Shown: piece after piece, positions 49,499 through 58,800 of the stretch
Layout: each line of letters starts with the position of its first letter
How positions within the stretch are numbered: position 1 is the first letter of the stretch
Source of the DNA: Streptomyces sp. 1222.5
GTDB taxonomy: Bacteria > Actinomycetota > Actinomycetes > Streptomycetales > Streptomycetaceae
NCBI RefSeq assembly: GCF_900105245.1
Contig: NZ_FNSZ01000001.1
Location: 806,001 to 870,000 of the forward strand
Direction of reading: 5' to 3'
Length of the DNA stretch: 64,000 bases
Position numbers and translations under genes: made by a program
The notes under the pieces: model-generated
Database searches by the model: none
What the model saw: only the letters and a program-made list of their open reading frames with translations
Told to the model about the DNA's origin: nothing

Positions 49499-51898
49499 CA
49501 TTTCAGCCCGGCTCACCACGCCCGCGGCCAGTAGTTCCGCGGCTTTTGTCAGGAGGTGTCCGGCGACCGCGCCGGGGGTGCGGGCCTGTCGTGCGGCGAG
49601 TTCGGTTCCGACGGCCGCGCGGTTGAAGTGCGTCAGTTCCGGGTCGCACGGGAGCTGGTGGTCCAGGGGCCGGACGGGGTCCCCCGCGCTGGTGCGGCGG
49701 GCCGTCTCGCGCACGTACCAGCGGAAGACGTCGGCCGTGCGGACCCCACCGTCGACGGCGCCGGGCGGCAGTTCGGCGGCCGGCCCGCCCAGCACCTCCT
49801 CCTCGATGTGCCGCCGCCGGGCTTCCGGGACCTCGGCGAGGAACCGGTGTGCGCGCAGGAGGCGGTGCAGCAGGTTCGCCCGGGCCGGGAAGAGTGTGCC
49901 GCGCCGGACCACCCGTGCGGGGACACCCAGCGTGGCGTGCCGCTCGGTGGGCGCCCAGGCGATGTCGTCGTCCCCCACCTCTGTGAGGGTCCGGCCGAGT
50001 TCCGCGGACAGCCGGGCGTTCGGCGCGCAGGCCGTGAGCGAGGTGGAGACGAGGAAGGCGGCGCCCAGCGCGAAGGCGGTGGCGGCCTGTTCGGGGGTGC
50101 CGACGACGCCGCGCAGGCCGACGTGGACGGGTTCCGGACCCGGGCCACGGGCGGCGAGCGCGGCCACGGAGGGCAGCAGCTGATAGGCGTCGGCGCCGTC
50201 GGCGTGCCAGCCGGCCGGGGCCTGGACCGCCAGGTCCGAGGCGACGGGCAGCTCCCGGGCGGCGTCGGCCTCCGGCGCCGACAGCCCGCCGGTGCGGACG
50301 AGTTCGGCGAGCAGGGCCGGCGAGGGGGGCCGCAGGAAGGCGGCTGCCTGGTCGAGCCCGGACACCCGGGCGAGGACGTGCCGTCGGGCGACGGGGGTGC
50401 CGGCCGGGGTGCGCCGGGCACCGGTGAAGCGGAAGCGGACGAGGGCCGCGTCCGGGCCGTAGGGGTGGTCGGCCTCGACGTGGCGCACTCCGCGGGCGAG
50501 CAGCAGGGTGACCAGCCGGTCCGCGTCGGGCCCGGCGCGCAGACCGATCCCCCAGCCGTGGCGCGCCGCGGCGGTCACGGCCGGTACCAGTGCCCCGACG
50601 GCGGCTTCCTCGGTCCGGGCTTCGTCCCACGCCGGGTCGGCGACCGTCGCATCGGCCGGGCCGGGTAGGACCGCCGGACCCGTCGGGCCGGCGAAGGCCG
50701 AGGGATCCGTCGGGTCGGCGAAGGCCGCCAGACCCGCCTCCCGTGCCGCCCGGCACACCTCCACCCCGACGGCCCCGTCACCGGTTCCGGACGCCACCCA
50801 GGCCAGACGCAGTCCGTAGCGCTCCCGGAACCGCGCCGCTCCCAGCCGTTCGGCCGCCGGCCGCCCGGCACGCGCACGGGAAGGCGCGCCCGGCGGCCCC
50901 TCGGCGGGCGTCACTGCCCCGAGCGACGGGGGCACCGCCCTCGGTGCGTCGGCCCGTACCTGGCGGGCCGCCCCGGACACCTCGGTCGCAGCACCGGCCT
51001 CGGCCTCCGCCTCCGTGCGCGCCCCCGCCGGCGTCTCCTCCCCCGCTGCCGGCCCCGGGAGTTCCGCCCGTGCCACCGCCCACAGTTTCGACAGGACGTT
51101 TCCGGGGCCGACCTCGACGAGGTCGGTGACCCCGTGGTCGACGAGGTGGGCGAGGCTCTCCCACCAGCGCACCCCCTGGCACATGTGCTCGCGCAGGCGT
51201 GTGGCGATCTCGTCGGCACGGTGCGGCCGGGCGGTGACGTTGGAGACGACGGGGACGCGGGGTTCGCGGAAGGTGACGGTGTCGAGGACCGCGCCGAGCC
51301 GCCGCGCCGCTTCGGCCATGTACCGGGAGTGGGCCGCCACGCTGATGTGCAGCAGCACGCACTTGCCCGCGCCCGCGCGCCGCAGCACGGGCGCCAGCCC
51401 GCGGATCGACTCCTCCGGCCCCGAAAGGACGCTCTGCACGGGCGAGTTGTGGTTCGCCAGATCGATGTCGTCCGCGCCCTCCCGGCGCAGCACCTCTCGC
51501 AGCCGGTCGACGTCCAGGCCGACGACGGCCAGCATCCCGCCCCCGCTCGTGCCGCCCATGATGTCGGCGCGGGCGACGACGAGACGCAGTCCGGTCTCGA
51601 AGTCGACCGCCCCGGACGCGTAGAGCGCGCTGTACTCGCCGAGGCTGTGTCCGATCATGAAGTCGGGCTGCGGCCCCCGGGCGGCGAGGTCCAGATAGGT
51701 CAGGGCGCTGATCGTGTAGAGCACGGGCTGGAGGGCACGGGTGTCGCGCAACGCCTCCTGGTCCGCGCAGAGTTCGCGCACCGAGCGGCCGAGTACGGCG
51801 TCGGCCCGGGCGACGACTCGCGGGTGCCGGTCGAAGAGACCGGCACCCATGTCCTTGCGCTGTGAGCCCTGGCCGGGAAACGCCCATACGACGCTCAT
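49490..51898 (-). CDS. Second trans-AT protein with degenerate ER domain
   Basis: An 802-residue AT-ER homologue. The AT half (1 to about 285) has GHSLGEYS (Ser85), the Arg in VVARADIM and a His in ISVAAHSRYM, so acyl transfer or hydrolysis is feasible. The ER half (about 345-802) aligns with the other AT-ER, but the FMN-loop GDSAGHTDGG is replaced by APAGWHADGADAY and VGACGGLG by VGLRGVVG, so reduction is unlikely. Two ATs in a trans-AT cluster can divide labour: one serves elongation, the other loads the donor ACP or removes stalled acyl groups. The ATG has GGGAGGAG upstream. It follows the enoyl-CoA hydratase and second HMG synthase genes, which favours a role in beta-branching. Confidence 0.88.
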   Translation of the reverse strand: MSVVWAFPGQGSQRKDMGAGLFDRHPRVVARADAVLGRSVRELCADQEALRDTRALQPVLYTISALTYLDLAARGPQPDFMIGHSLGEYSALYASGAVDFETGLRLVVARADIMGGTSGGGMLAVVGLDVDRLREVLRREGADDIDLANHNSPVQSVLSGPEESIRGLAPVLRRAGAGKCVLLHISVAAHSRYMAEAARRLGAVLDTVTFREPRVPVVSNVTARPHRADEIATRLREHMCQGVRWWESLAHLVDHGVTDLVEVGPGNVLSKLWAVARAELPGPAAGEETPAGARTEAEAEAGAATEVSGAARQVRADAPRAVPPSLGAVTPAEGPPGAPSRARAGRPAAERLGAARFRERYGLRLAWVASGTGDGAVGVEVCRAAREAGLAAFADPTDPSAFAGPTGPAVLPGPADATVADPAWDEARTEEAAVGALVPAVTAAARHGWGIGLRAGPDADRLVTLLLARGVRHVEADHPYGPDAALVRFRFTGARRTPAGTPVARRHVLARVSGLDQAAAFLRPPSPALLAELVRTGGLSAPEADAARELPVASDLAVQAPAGWHADGADAYQLLPSVAALAARGPGPEPVHVGLRGVVGTPEQAATAFALGAAFLVSTSLTACAPNARLSAELGRTLTEVGDDDIAWAPTERHATLGVPARVVRRGTLFPARANLLHRLLRAHRFLAEVPEARRRHIEEEVLGGPAAELPPGAVDGGVRTADVFRWYVRETARRTSAGDPVRPLDHQLPCDPELTHFNRAAVGTELAARQARTPGAVAGHLLTKAAELLAAGVVSRAEMRP

Positions 51899-51944
51899 CC
51901 GCGCTCCTCCCTGCGGTGCGGTCGGCGGCTTCGGGGCGGCGGGT

Positions 51945-52751
51945 TCACCGCTCCCACGGATAGCGTCCTTCGGCGGCGAACCGCGCCATGCCCTCGCGGA
52001 CTCCCGGCGCGGCGGCGAGCCGTGCGAACGCGGTGACCGCCCGCTGCTCGGTCTCGGCGGTGAGGGGATGCAGCGCGGAGAGGTAGCCCTTCGCCTCCCC
52101 GATGAGCCGGCCGTCGAGCTTGGTCAGCCGGGACAGCAGCCGCCGCACCAGCACTCCCGAATCGGGCGAGAGCTCGTCGGCGAGTCCGCGCCGCACCGCC
52201 TCCTGGGCGGTCAGCGGCAGGGTGGTGAGGGTCATGGTGCCGGCCGTGCGGAAGCCGGTGCGGCGGATCAGGAACGGCAGGACGGTGCAGGGCAGGAGAC
52301 CCCAGAGCGCCTCGGGGAGGCTGAACACCCCGCGTTCGGTCGTGTGGACGAGGTCGCAGGCCGCGGCGAGACCGACCCCGCCGCCCGCGACCCGCCCGTC
52401 CACACAGGCGAGGGTCAGTCTCGGCATTTCGGTGATCCGGCGCAGCAGCCGGAAGAAGCCGGCCCCGTCGGACGCGGCCGGGCCGAGCCCTTCGTCGCCG
52501 GTGCTCCCGGAGGACGGTCCGAAAGCCTCCTCCGCCGCGGCCTCCGCCATGTCCATCCCGTTGCAGAACACCTGGCCTGGCGAGTCGATCAGGACCAGCC
52601 GGCAGGTGTCGGACTTCTCGGCGGTGTCCAGCGCCCCGTGCAGGTCCGCGATCAGGTCGGAGTCGACGGTGTTGCCGCGCTCGGGGCGGGCCAGGGTGAT
52701 CCGCAGGACGGCGGGGTCCTGGTGCTGGACGCGCACGGTGCCGTGGCTCAT
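51945..52751 (-). CDS. Enoyl-CoA hydratase (ECH1-type, beta-branch dehydration)
   Basis: A 268-residue crotonase-fold enzyme. The oxyanion-hole region reads CVDGRVAGGGVGLAAACDL and the following FSLPEALWGLLP is typical of PksH-type ECH1 proteins, which dehydrate the HMG-like intermediate made by HMG synthase. The homologue in the leinamycin pathway would be LnmF. The ATG lies 7 nt after the stop of the second HMG synthase, so both are cotranscribed. The matching decarboxylating partner (ECH2) is probably the in-line crotonase domain of the giant PKS, which carries the YGFTPGMGAT motif. Confidence 0.9.
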   Translation of the reverse strand: MSHGTVRVQHQDPAVLRITLARPERGNTVDSDLIADLHGALDTAEKSDTCRLVLIDSPGQVFCNGMDMAEAAAEEAFGPSSGSTGDEGLGPAASDGAGFFRLLRRITEMPRLTLACVDGRVAGGGVGLAAACDLVHTTERGVFSLPEALWGLLPCTVLPFLIRRTGFRTAGTMTLTTLPLTAQEAVRRGLADELSPDSGVLVRRLLSRLTKLDGRLIGEAKGYLSALHPLTAETEQRAVTAFARLAAAPGVREGMARFAAEGRYPWER

Positions 52752-52758
52752 CGGTCGG

Positions 52759-53991
52759 TCAGCTCCAGGAGTAGAGGCGGTGGAAGTTCTCGATGCGGTC
52801 GAGGATCAGCAGTCCCGCTCCGTCGAACAGGTCGTCGTAGAGGTCCGCGTAGGGTTTGGTGTCGACGTCCAGGTCCCGCACCCCGAACGCGCGGTCGCCG
52901 CCGAGTTCGGTCACGGCGTCGTACTCGGCCATGGTCAGCTCGCGCCGGGCGTCGAGGGCGGCACCGATGCGCATGGATTCGGCTTCGGCGACGGCCCGCT
53001 CGCCCAGGACACCGCTGAAGAACTCCGACTGGCACCCGGAGCCGTAGGAGAACAGGCCGATGCGGCACGGCACTTCGGGGCGCCCGTGGTCGAGGAGGGA
53101 GCAGAGCGCGAGGTAGAGCGAGGCGGAGAAGAGGTTGCCGACGCGGGAGCCGTATTCGAGGGTGCGGGCGACCCGGCGGGTGAAGTCCTCGGCCGCGTCG
53201 CGGGGCCCCATGCCCTTGTGGCTGCGCAGCAGCATGCGGTGGGCGCCCTTGACCATGCCGGCGAACGGGGTGTGCAGCACCAGGTGCTCGAAGCTGTCGA
53301 CGACGTCGGCACCGGCCACGCGCTCGCGGTAGGCGGCGAAGCTGCGCTCAAGGCAGGTCATGTACGACAGCAGGGACACGTCGGAGTCGACGACGTCGAG
53401 GTCCGGGCGGGGCCGCAGGGTGTCCATCACCTCGAAGGTGTGCAGCCCGCTGGCGCCGGGATCGGGTTCCAGCACCCGCGGGTCGCGGCCGACGAGGAGG
53501 GCGACGGCGCCCGCGCCCTCGGAGGGCTCCCAGTAGGTGCCGCGGGCGGCGGCACTGGGCGCGTCGGCGGCGATGACCAGCGCCTTGGCGGTGCCGACGG
53601 GGGACGCGCCGATGATGCCGGCCGCGGTCTGCAGCGCCGCCGTGCCGCCGTAGCAGGCGTGTTTCACCTCGAAGGAGCGGCAGCGGGAGCTGAGGCCGAG
53701 GTGGTGGTGGATGTAGGTGGAGATGGGTTTGCCGAGGTCGAGCCCGGACTCGGTGCCGACGACGAGGAGTTCGATCGCCTCGCGTTCCTCGGGGGTGAGC
53801 CGGTCGACGAGCGGCTTCGCCGCGTTGACGGCGTTGGTGACCGCGTCCTCGCAGGGCAGGTTGACCGACTTCTGACGCATCATCAGGTTGTCGAACCGGG
53901 TCATGTCCAGGCCTCGGCCGCGGAACAGGTCCGCCACGCCGAAACAGGCGCGTGCCACATAGGCGTTGATCGCCTCGATGCCGACGGCCAT
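52759..53991 (-). CDS. HMG-CoA synthase homologue 2 (beta-branching)
   Basis: A 410-residue HMG-CoA synthase family enzyme. The nucleophile motif is EVKHACYGGTAALQ (Cys113), with HTPFAGMVKGAH in the second half; all landmarks seem intact. It is clearly paralogous to the enzyme at 6.6-7.9 kb but not a recent duplicate, judging by scattered differences along the whole length. It heads the operon HMGS2 / ECH1 / AT-ER2 and has its own operator. Paired HMG synthases occur in the myxovirescin pathway, where they handle different acyl groups. The ATG has GGGAGCG upstream. Confidence 0.92.
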   Translation of the reverse strand: MAVGIEAINAYVARACFGVADLFRGRGLDMTRFDNLMMRQKSVNLPCEDAVTNAVNAAKPLVDRLTPEEREAIELLVVGTESGLDLGKPISTYIHHHLGLSSRCRSFEVKHACYGGTAALQTAAGIIGASPVGTAKALVIAADAPSAAARGTYWEPSEGAGAVALLVGRDPRVLEPDPGASGLHTFEVMDTLRPRPDLDVVDSDVSLLSYMTCLERSFAAYRERVAGADVVDSFEHLVLHTPFAGMVKGAHRMLLRSHKGMGPRDAAEDFTRRVARTLEYGSRVGNLFSASLYLALCSLLDHGRPEVPCRIGLFSYGSGCQSEFFSGVLGERAVAEAESMRIGAALDARRELTMAEYDAVTELGGDRAFGVRDLDVDTKPYADLYDDLFDGAGLLILDRIENFHRLYSWS

Positions 53992-54039
53992 GGTCGCTCC
54001 CGCGGTCGGGGGCCGCCCACCGGGCCCCGGCTCTCCCGG

Positions 54040-54082
54040 TTGTAACCGTCGTGGGCGTCCTGGATCTGCTCACTTTTGAACG
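54040..54082 (-). promoter_or_regulatory. Operator plus -10 upstream of HMGS2 operon (site 6)
   Basis: TGCTCACTTTTGAACG (54067-54082, plus strand) has one perfect TGCTCA half and a weaker second half. On the minus strand TTACAA begins 21 nt away (54045-54040), or TACAAC 22 nt away. The rightward PPTase gene starts about 85 nt from the site, but I see no -10 on that side at the expected distance. Confidence 0.58.
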
Positions 54083-54167
54083 GCACGGGTGGTTCCGTCG
54101 GGCGCAGGCTCGCTCCGAGGCCTCCGGGGGCGTGGACCGTTGGGGCCGACGGCATCGGGAGGCGGCT

Positions 54168-54935
54168 GTGCACAGCGGAACGGAGGGGGATCCGCCGTCC
54201 CGGTCCCGGCCGCCCGCTCCGCTTCCGCTGCGTCACGCGGTCACCGGCGCTCCCCTGGCCCATGTGTGGGCCGTCGCCCCCGGCACGTACGGGGACCGTC
54301 CGCTGCCGTCGGCCGGGGAGCGGCGGCGTCTCGCGGTCTTCCGTCGGGACGAGGACCGTCTGCTGTACGTCACCGCGCGCGGTCTGCTGCGGGCCGCGCT
54401 CAGCCGTTGTGTGCCCGAAGTCGCGCCCGCGGACTGGCGGTTCACCACCGGGCCGCACGGCCGGCCCGAGCCGGCGGGACCGCGCACCGTACCCCGGCTG
54501 CGCTTCAGCGTCGCCCACGCCCCTGACCTGGTGGTGTGCCTGGTCTGCCCCGAACTGGACTGCGGAGTCGACGTGGAGGTGCTGGACCGCCCGGTCGACC
54601 CGGTACGGGTGGCCCGCGCGATGTTCCACCCGCGGGAGGCGGCGCGGGTGCTCGCGGCGCCGCCGGCGGAGCGCGCCGCCGTGTTCCCGCGCCTGTGGAC
54701 GCTCAAGGAGGCGTACGGCAAGGCGCGGGGCCTCGGCTTCCTGCTGCCCTCGGACTCCTACGCCTTCACACTGCACACGACGGGGGCGCCGCGGCTCGGC
54801 TTCTCCGCCGACGACGACGGCAGCCGGTGGCAGTTCGCCCAGTGGTCCCAGGGTGCCCGCCATGTCACGGCGGTGGCGGTGCGCCGGGGTGACGGGCCGG
54901 ACGTGACGGTCGTACGGCACTCCGGCCCGCCGTGA
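54168..54935 (+). CDS. Sfp-type 4'-phosphopantetheinyl transferase
   Basis: A 255-residue Sfp-type PPTase that would activate the carrier domains of the cluster from CoA. The signatures are FSVAHAPDLVVC, CGVDVEVLDR and LWTLKEAYGKARG, with the Mg-binding acidic residues and the catalytic Lys present. I chose the GTG at 54168 because GGGAGG lies five bases upstream. A longer frame beginning at 54051 would overlap the operator at 54067-54082. The gene is divergent from the HMGS2 operon and convergent with the type II thioesterase (22-nt gap). Confidence 0.92.
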   Translation: MHSGTEGDPPSRSRPPAPLPLRHAVTGAPLAHVWAVAPGTYGDRPLPSAGERRRLAVFRRDEDRLLYVTARGLLRAALSRCVPEVAPADWRFTTGPHGRPEPAGPRTVPRLRFSVAHAPDLVVCLVCPELDCGVDVEVLDRPVDPVRVARAMFHPREAARVLAAPPAERAAVFPRLWTLKEAYGKARGLGFLLPSDSYAFTLHTTGAPRLGFSADDDGSRWQFAQWSQGARHVTAVAVRRGDGPDVTVVRHSGPP

Positions 54936-54957
54936 GACCGGCGGTGACCGCGGCGGG

Positions 54958-55716
54958 TCAGGACACCGTCTGCCGGATGTCGGTGCGCAGGTCCTCCAGG
55001 AGGTCCGTGCGCAACGGCTCGGGCAGCCCGGTCAGATAGAAGTGGTCGCCGTCGTACACCCGCATCCGGAACGGGCCGTCGGAGACGGTGTCCCAGAGCC
55101 TCAGTTCGAGCGGGGTGACCTCCGGGTCCCGGTCTCCGGTGAACCCGGACACCGGGCAGCGCAGCCGGGGTCCGGGCAGCGGCCGGTACGACTCGTTCAG
55201 GTGGAAGTCGGCGCGCAACGCGGGCAGGAACATGCGCATCAGATCGCGCTGCCGCATCACCTCCTGGGGGGTGCCGCCCAGTTCGGCGACGACCCGCAGG
55301 AAGTCGTCGTCGGCCAGACCGGCGAACGGCGGGCGCCGGGCCGCCAGATGCGGGGCTCGCCGCCCGGAGACCAGCAGGCGGCGCGGGGCGCGCCGCGGGT
55401 CGTCCTGGAAGCGGCGCGCGACCTCGTAGGCGACGGCCGCCCCCGTGCTGTGGCCGAACAGCGCGTAGGGCCGGTCCAGGTAGCGGGCGAGGCCCTCGCA
55501 CAGCGGGCCGATCAGCTCCTCCATGCTCCGGTGGGCGGGTTCGGCGACCCGGGTCTCCCGGCCGGGCAGGATCACCGGGCACACCTCGACCTCCGGCAGG
55601 ACGAACTCCCGCCACGGCCGGAAGAAGCCGCCTCCGCCACCGGCGTGGGCGAAGCAGAACAGGCGCAGCGGCGCGTCACAGGTGGCGTCTCCGCTCTTCA
55701 GCCAGGTACCGGTCAC
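54958..55716 (-). CDS. Type II (editing) thioesterase
   Basis: A 252-residue alpha/beta hydrolase of the TEII family. It has FCFAHAGGGGGFFRPW near the N-terminus, the nucleophile elbow LFGHSTGAA with Ser90 and a C-terminal GDHFYL with the catalytic His. Such enzymes remove stalled or wrong acyl groups from carrier domains; leinamycin has LnmN. The GTG at 55716 lies after a GAGTGAGGGGA stretch. It follows the NRPS gene by 98 nt and probably belongs to the globin / NRPS / TEII operon. Confidence 0.92.
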   Translation of the reverse strand: MTGTWLKSGDATCDAPLRLFCFAHAGGGGGFFRPWREFVLPEVEVCPVILPGRETRVAEPAHRSMEELIGPLCEGLARYLDRPYALFGHSTGAAVAYEVARRFQDDPRRAPRRLLVSGRRAPHLAARRPPFAGLADDDFLRVVAELGGTPQEVMRQRDLMRMFLPALRADFHLNESYRPLPGPRLRCPVSGFTGDRDPEVTPLELRLWDTVSDGPFRMRVYDGDHFYLTGLPEPLRTDLLEDLRTDIRQTVS

Positions 55717-55814
55717 CGGTGTCCCCTCACTCGGTTCCTCTCGAATCCTCCGGTGCGGCGCGCGGGAGGCGGGCCGCAGGGGGCTCCTGGGATGCCCGGC
55801 CGCCGCGGGCGCGC

Positions 55815-58800
55815 TCACCGGTCGCCGTCCGCGGAGCGGAGCACGGCGTGGCCGTACGAGCCCGTCGCCGAGACCGCGTTGACCAGGGCGCGCAGGGGAG
55901 CCTCCGGGACGGCGGGGGTCCAGGGCCGGGCGGTGTCGGCGACCGTGAGCCGGGTCCAATCCGCCAGCTCGGTGCGCCGGGGTGCGACGGCGGTGGGCGC
56001 CAGCGTCCGCTCGCGCAGCTGCAGCAGCACCTTGGTGAGCTGGGACAGCCCGGAGGCCGCCTCCAGGTGGCCGATGTGCGGTTTGACAGTGCCCACGAGC
56101 AGTGGGCCGGTGGCGCTCGGCGGCCGCAGCGCGGAGAGCAGGGCGTCCAGTTCGGCGGCGTCGGCGAGCAGCGCGCCGGAGGCGGCGCACTCGGCGTATC
56201 CGATGTCCGCACCGGTGAGGCCGTGCCGGTCGAGCATGCGGGTGAGCGAGCGGGCGAGCGGGTCGGCTGACGGCATGCCGAACGGTCCGGGACGGCCGGC
56301 CGCGCCGGTACCGGTGGCCTCGACCACCCCGTGCAGTACGTCGCGGCGGTCCACGGCGTCCCGCAGCGGGCGCAGCAGCAGGGCTCCCGCGCCTTCCCCG
56401 GGCGACCAGCCGCCGTCCTCCGCGGCGAAGGCCCCCGCTCCCGGCCGGTGCGCCGACAGGCCCAGGTCCCGCAGCAGGGCCAGGTGGTAGGGGTGGGCGA
56501 CGACGTTGACTCCACTCACCACCGCCGCGTCGCACTCCCCCTGCCGCAGGCTGGTCGCGGCGAGGTGCAGGGCGGTCAGCGAGGAGGAGCAGGCGGTGTC
56601 CACCGCGACGGCGGGCCCCTCGAATCCGAAGCAGTGCGCTATCCGGGCCGGGAGGTCGGAGGCGGCGCCCGCCTGCCGGGCCGGGCCGCCCGCGCGCCAT
56701 GCGGCCTCGCCGGTCTGGCGGTGGTCGTGCCACATCGCGGCGGTGAACACCCCGACGCGCTCGCCGTCGCGGGTCAGGCTGCCGGGGGTGTGACCGGCGT
56801 CCTCCAGGCACTGCCACACCACGGGCAGCAGCAGCCGCAGGTGCGGATCGAGGCCCTCGGCCTCCTGGGGCGAGATGCGGAACATGCGTCCGTCGAACCC
56901 GTCGCCGCCCGGCAGATACCCGCCGTGGGGCAGCGCCTCCGGGTGCGGTACGGGTGTGCCGGGTCCGGCGGCGGCCGCCAGCGCCGCCAGCCGCTCGGCG
57001 GACAGCGGGCCGACCGAACGGCGCCCCGACCGCAGGTTGTCCCAGAACTCGTCGAGTGTGCGCGCACCGGGGTACCGGCCCGCGGCCCCGATGACGGCGA
57101 TCTCCGCCGAGGCCGCACGGGGCGCCGGTCCGGGTCCGGCCCGGAGCCCGGTGGTCACGGCGGGCCGCTGCGGGCGGGCGTCGGCGGCGGGCGCGAGGGG
57201 CCCGGCGAGGAAGGCGTGCAGCAGCCTCTGGCCCGGGTGGAGCCGGAGCGCGTCACGGACGCGGCCGAAGGCGAGACCGCCCACGGCGCACAGGCCGACG
57301 CCGGTCTCCCGCTGGCCGCTCATCAGCAACTGGCCCATGTAGCCGGCCTCGACGGCCAGGTACAGCTCCGATTCCTCGCCGTACAGCGGTTCGATGCCGC
57401 GCGGTTCGGAGACGAGGTACACCTCGAAGGCGGCCCGGTCGTAGACCGCGCGGTTGTAGGAGAAGTGGACGGTGCGGTCGATGCCGGGGTCGGCGGTGAC
57501 GCGCTGCAGCGCGTGGTCGTCCGGCCGGTGGTAGTACAGGCCGCCGGGGATGCCCTCGACCGCCCCGGGCTTGACGTGCAGATAGGTCTGTACGGCGTAG
57601 GTGTCGCCCGCCGAGGCGTACAGCCGCCGGGGACCGTCGCCCGACGGCCGGGCGCGCAGGGCGTTCAGGAAGGCGAGGAAGTCCTCGTGCGGGAGCGGGC
57701 CGTCGGCGAAGTCCCGGCGCGTGGCCCGTTCCCGGTACCTCTCCGCGGGCGGGAGCGGCCCGTCGAGCACGAGGAGCGGTTCGTCGTCGTGGCGCCGGCG
57801 CAGGTGCCAGGCGGCCGACTTGTACCGGTCGCGGTCCTCGGGCGAGAAGAACTCCACGGCCTCCGGGTCGGTGCGGGGCTCGGGCGGTCGCGTCGACTCC
57901 GTGGGAGAGGCGGCCGCGGTGAGGTCCGCGCCGGCTGGTGCGGGGGTGCCGGGCCCCGCGAGATGGCGGGCCATCCCGGTCACCGTCGGCTCGGCCAGCA
58001 GGGCCGACACCGGGATACGGCGCCCGTAGCGGGCCCTGAGCGCCGAGGACAGCTGGGCCAGGGTGAAGGACGTGGCGCCCTGGTCCCAGAGGTCGAGCGT
58101 CGGGTCCAGCTCCGGAACACCGATGAGACCGGCGAGCAGGGCACCGATCTCCTCCGCCAGCCGGTCGGCGGGCGGGAACGCCGGGAGCTGGTCGTCCGTG
58201 CTGTCGGCCGTCTCGGCAGGGGCCGGCTCCTCGGGCCCGGCCGCCGGGGCGGTCGTCCCGGGCCCGTCCTGCGCGGATGCGGCCTCCGCACCGGGCGAGC
58301 CGAGCGCGTGATCGGGTGAGTGATCGGGTGCGCGATCAGGAGCGCGATCGGGTGCGGAATCCGGCACGGGATCAGGCGCCTGATCGGATGCCTGGCCGGG
58401 CGCCCGGTCGGGCGCGGGCAGCGGCCACGGCAGCGCGTCACGGTCGAGCTTGCCGTTGCCCGTGGCGGGGAACGACGGCAGGAATCCCACGAAGTTCGGG
58501 ACCATGTAGTCGGGCAGCGTCCGGGCCGCGTGGGCGCGCAGCTCGGACACGGAGGGCCGTACGCCGCCCGGCTCGGCGAGCAGGTACGCGACCAGCCGCC
58601 GGTCCCCGCTGCCGTCGGGCCGGGCGACGACCACGGCGTCGTGCACGGCGGGGTGGCTGCGCAACCGGTGCTCGATCTCGCCGAGTTCGACCCGGAAGCC
58701 CCTGATCTTGACCTGGTGGTCGCGCCGCCCCAGGAAGACGATGACGCCGTCGCTGCGGAAGCACGCCCGGTCGCCCGTGGCGTACATGCGGGCCTCGGGG

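Noticed and set aside
54051..54167. Longer start for the PPTase
   Set aside because: That start would put operator site 6 inside the coding sequence and has no ribosome site; the GTG at 54168 has GGGAGG at good distance.
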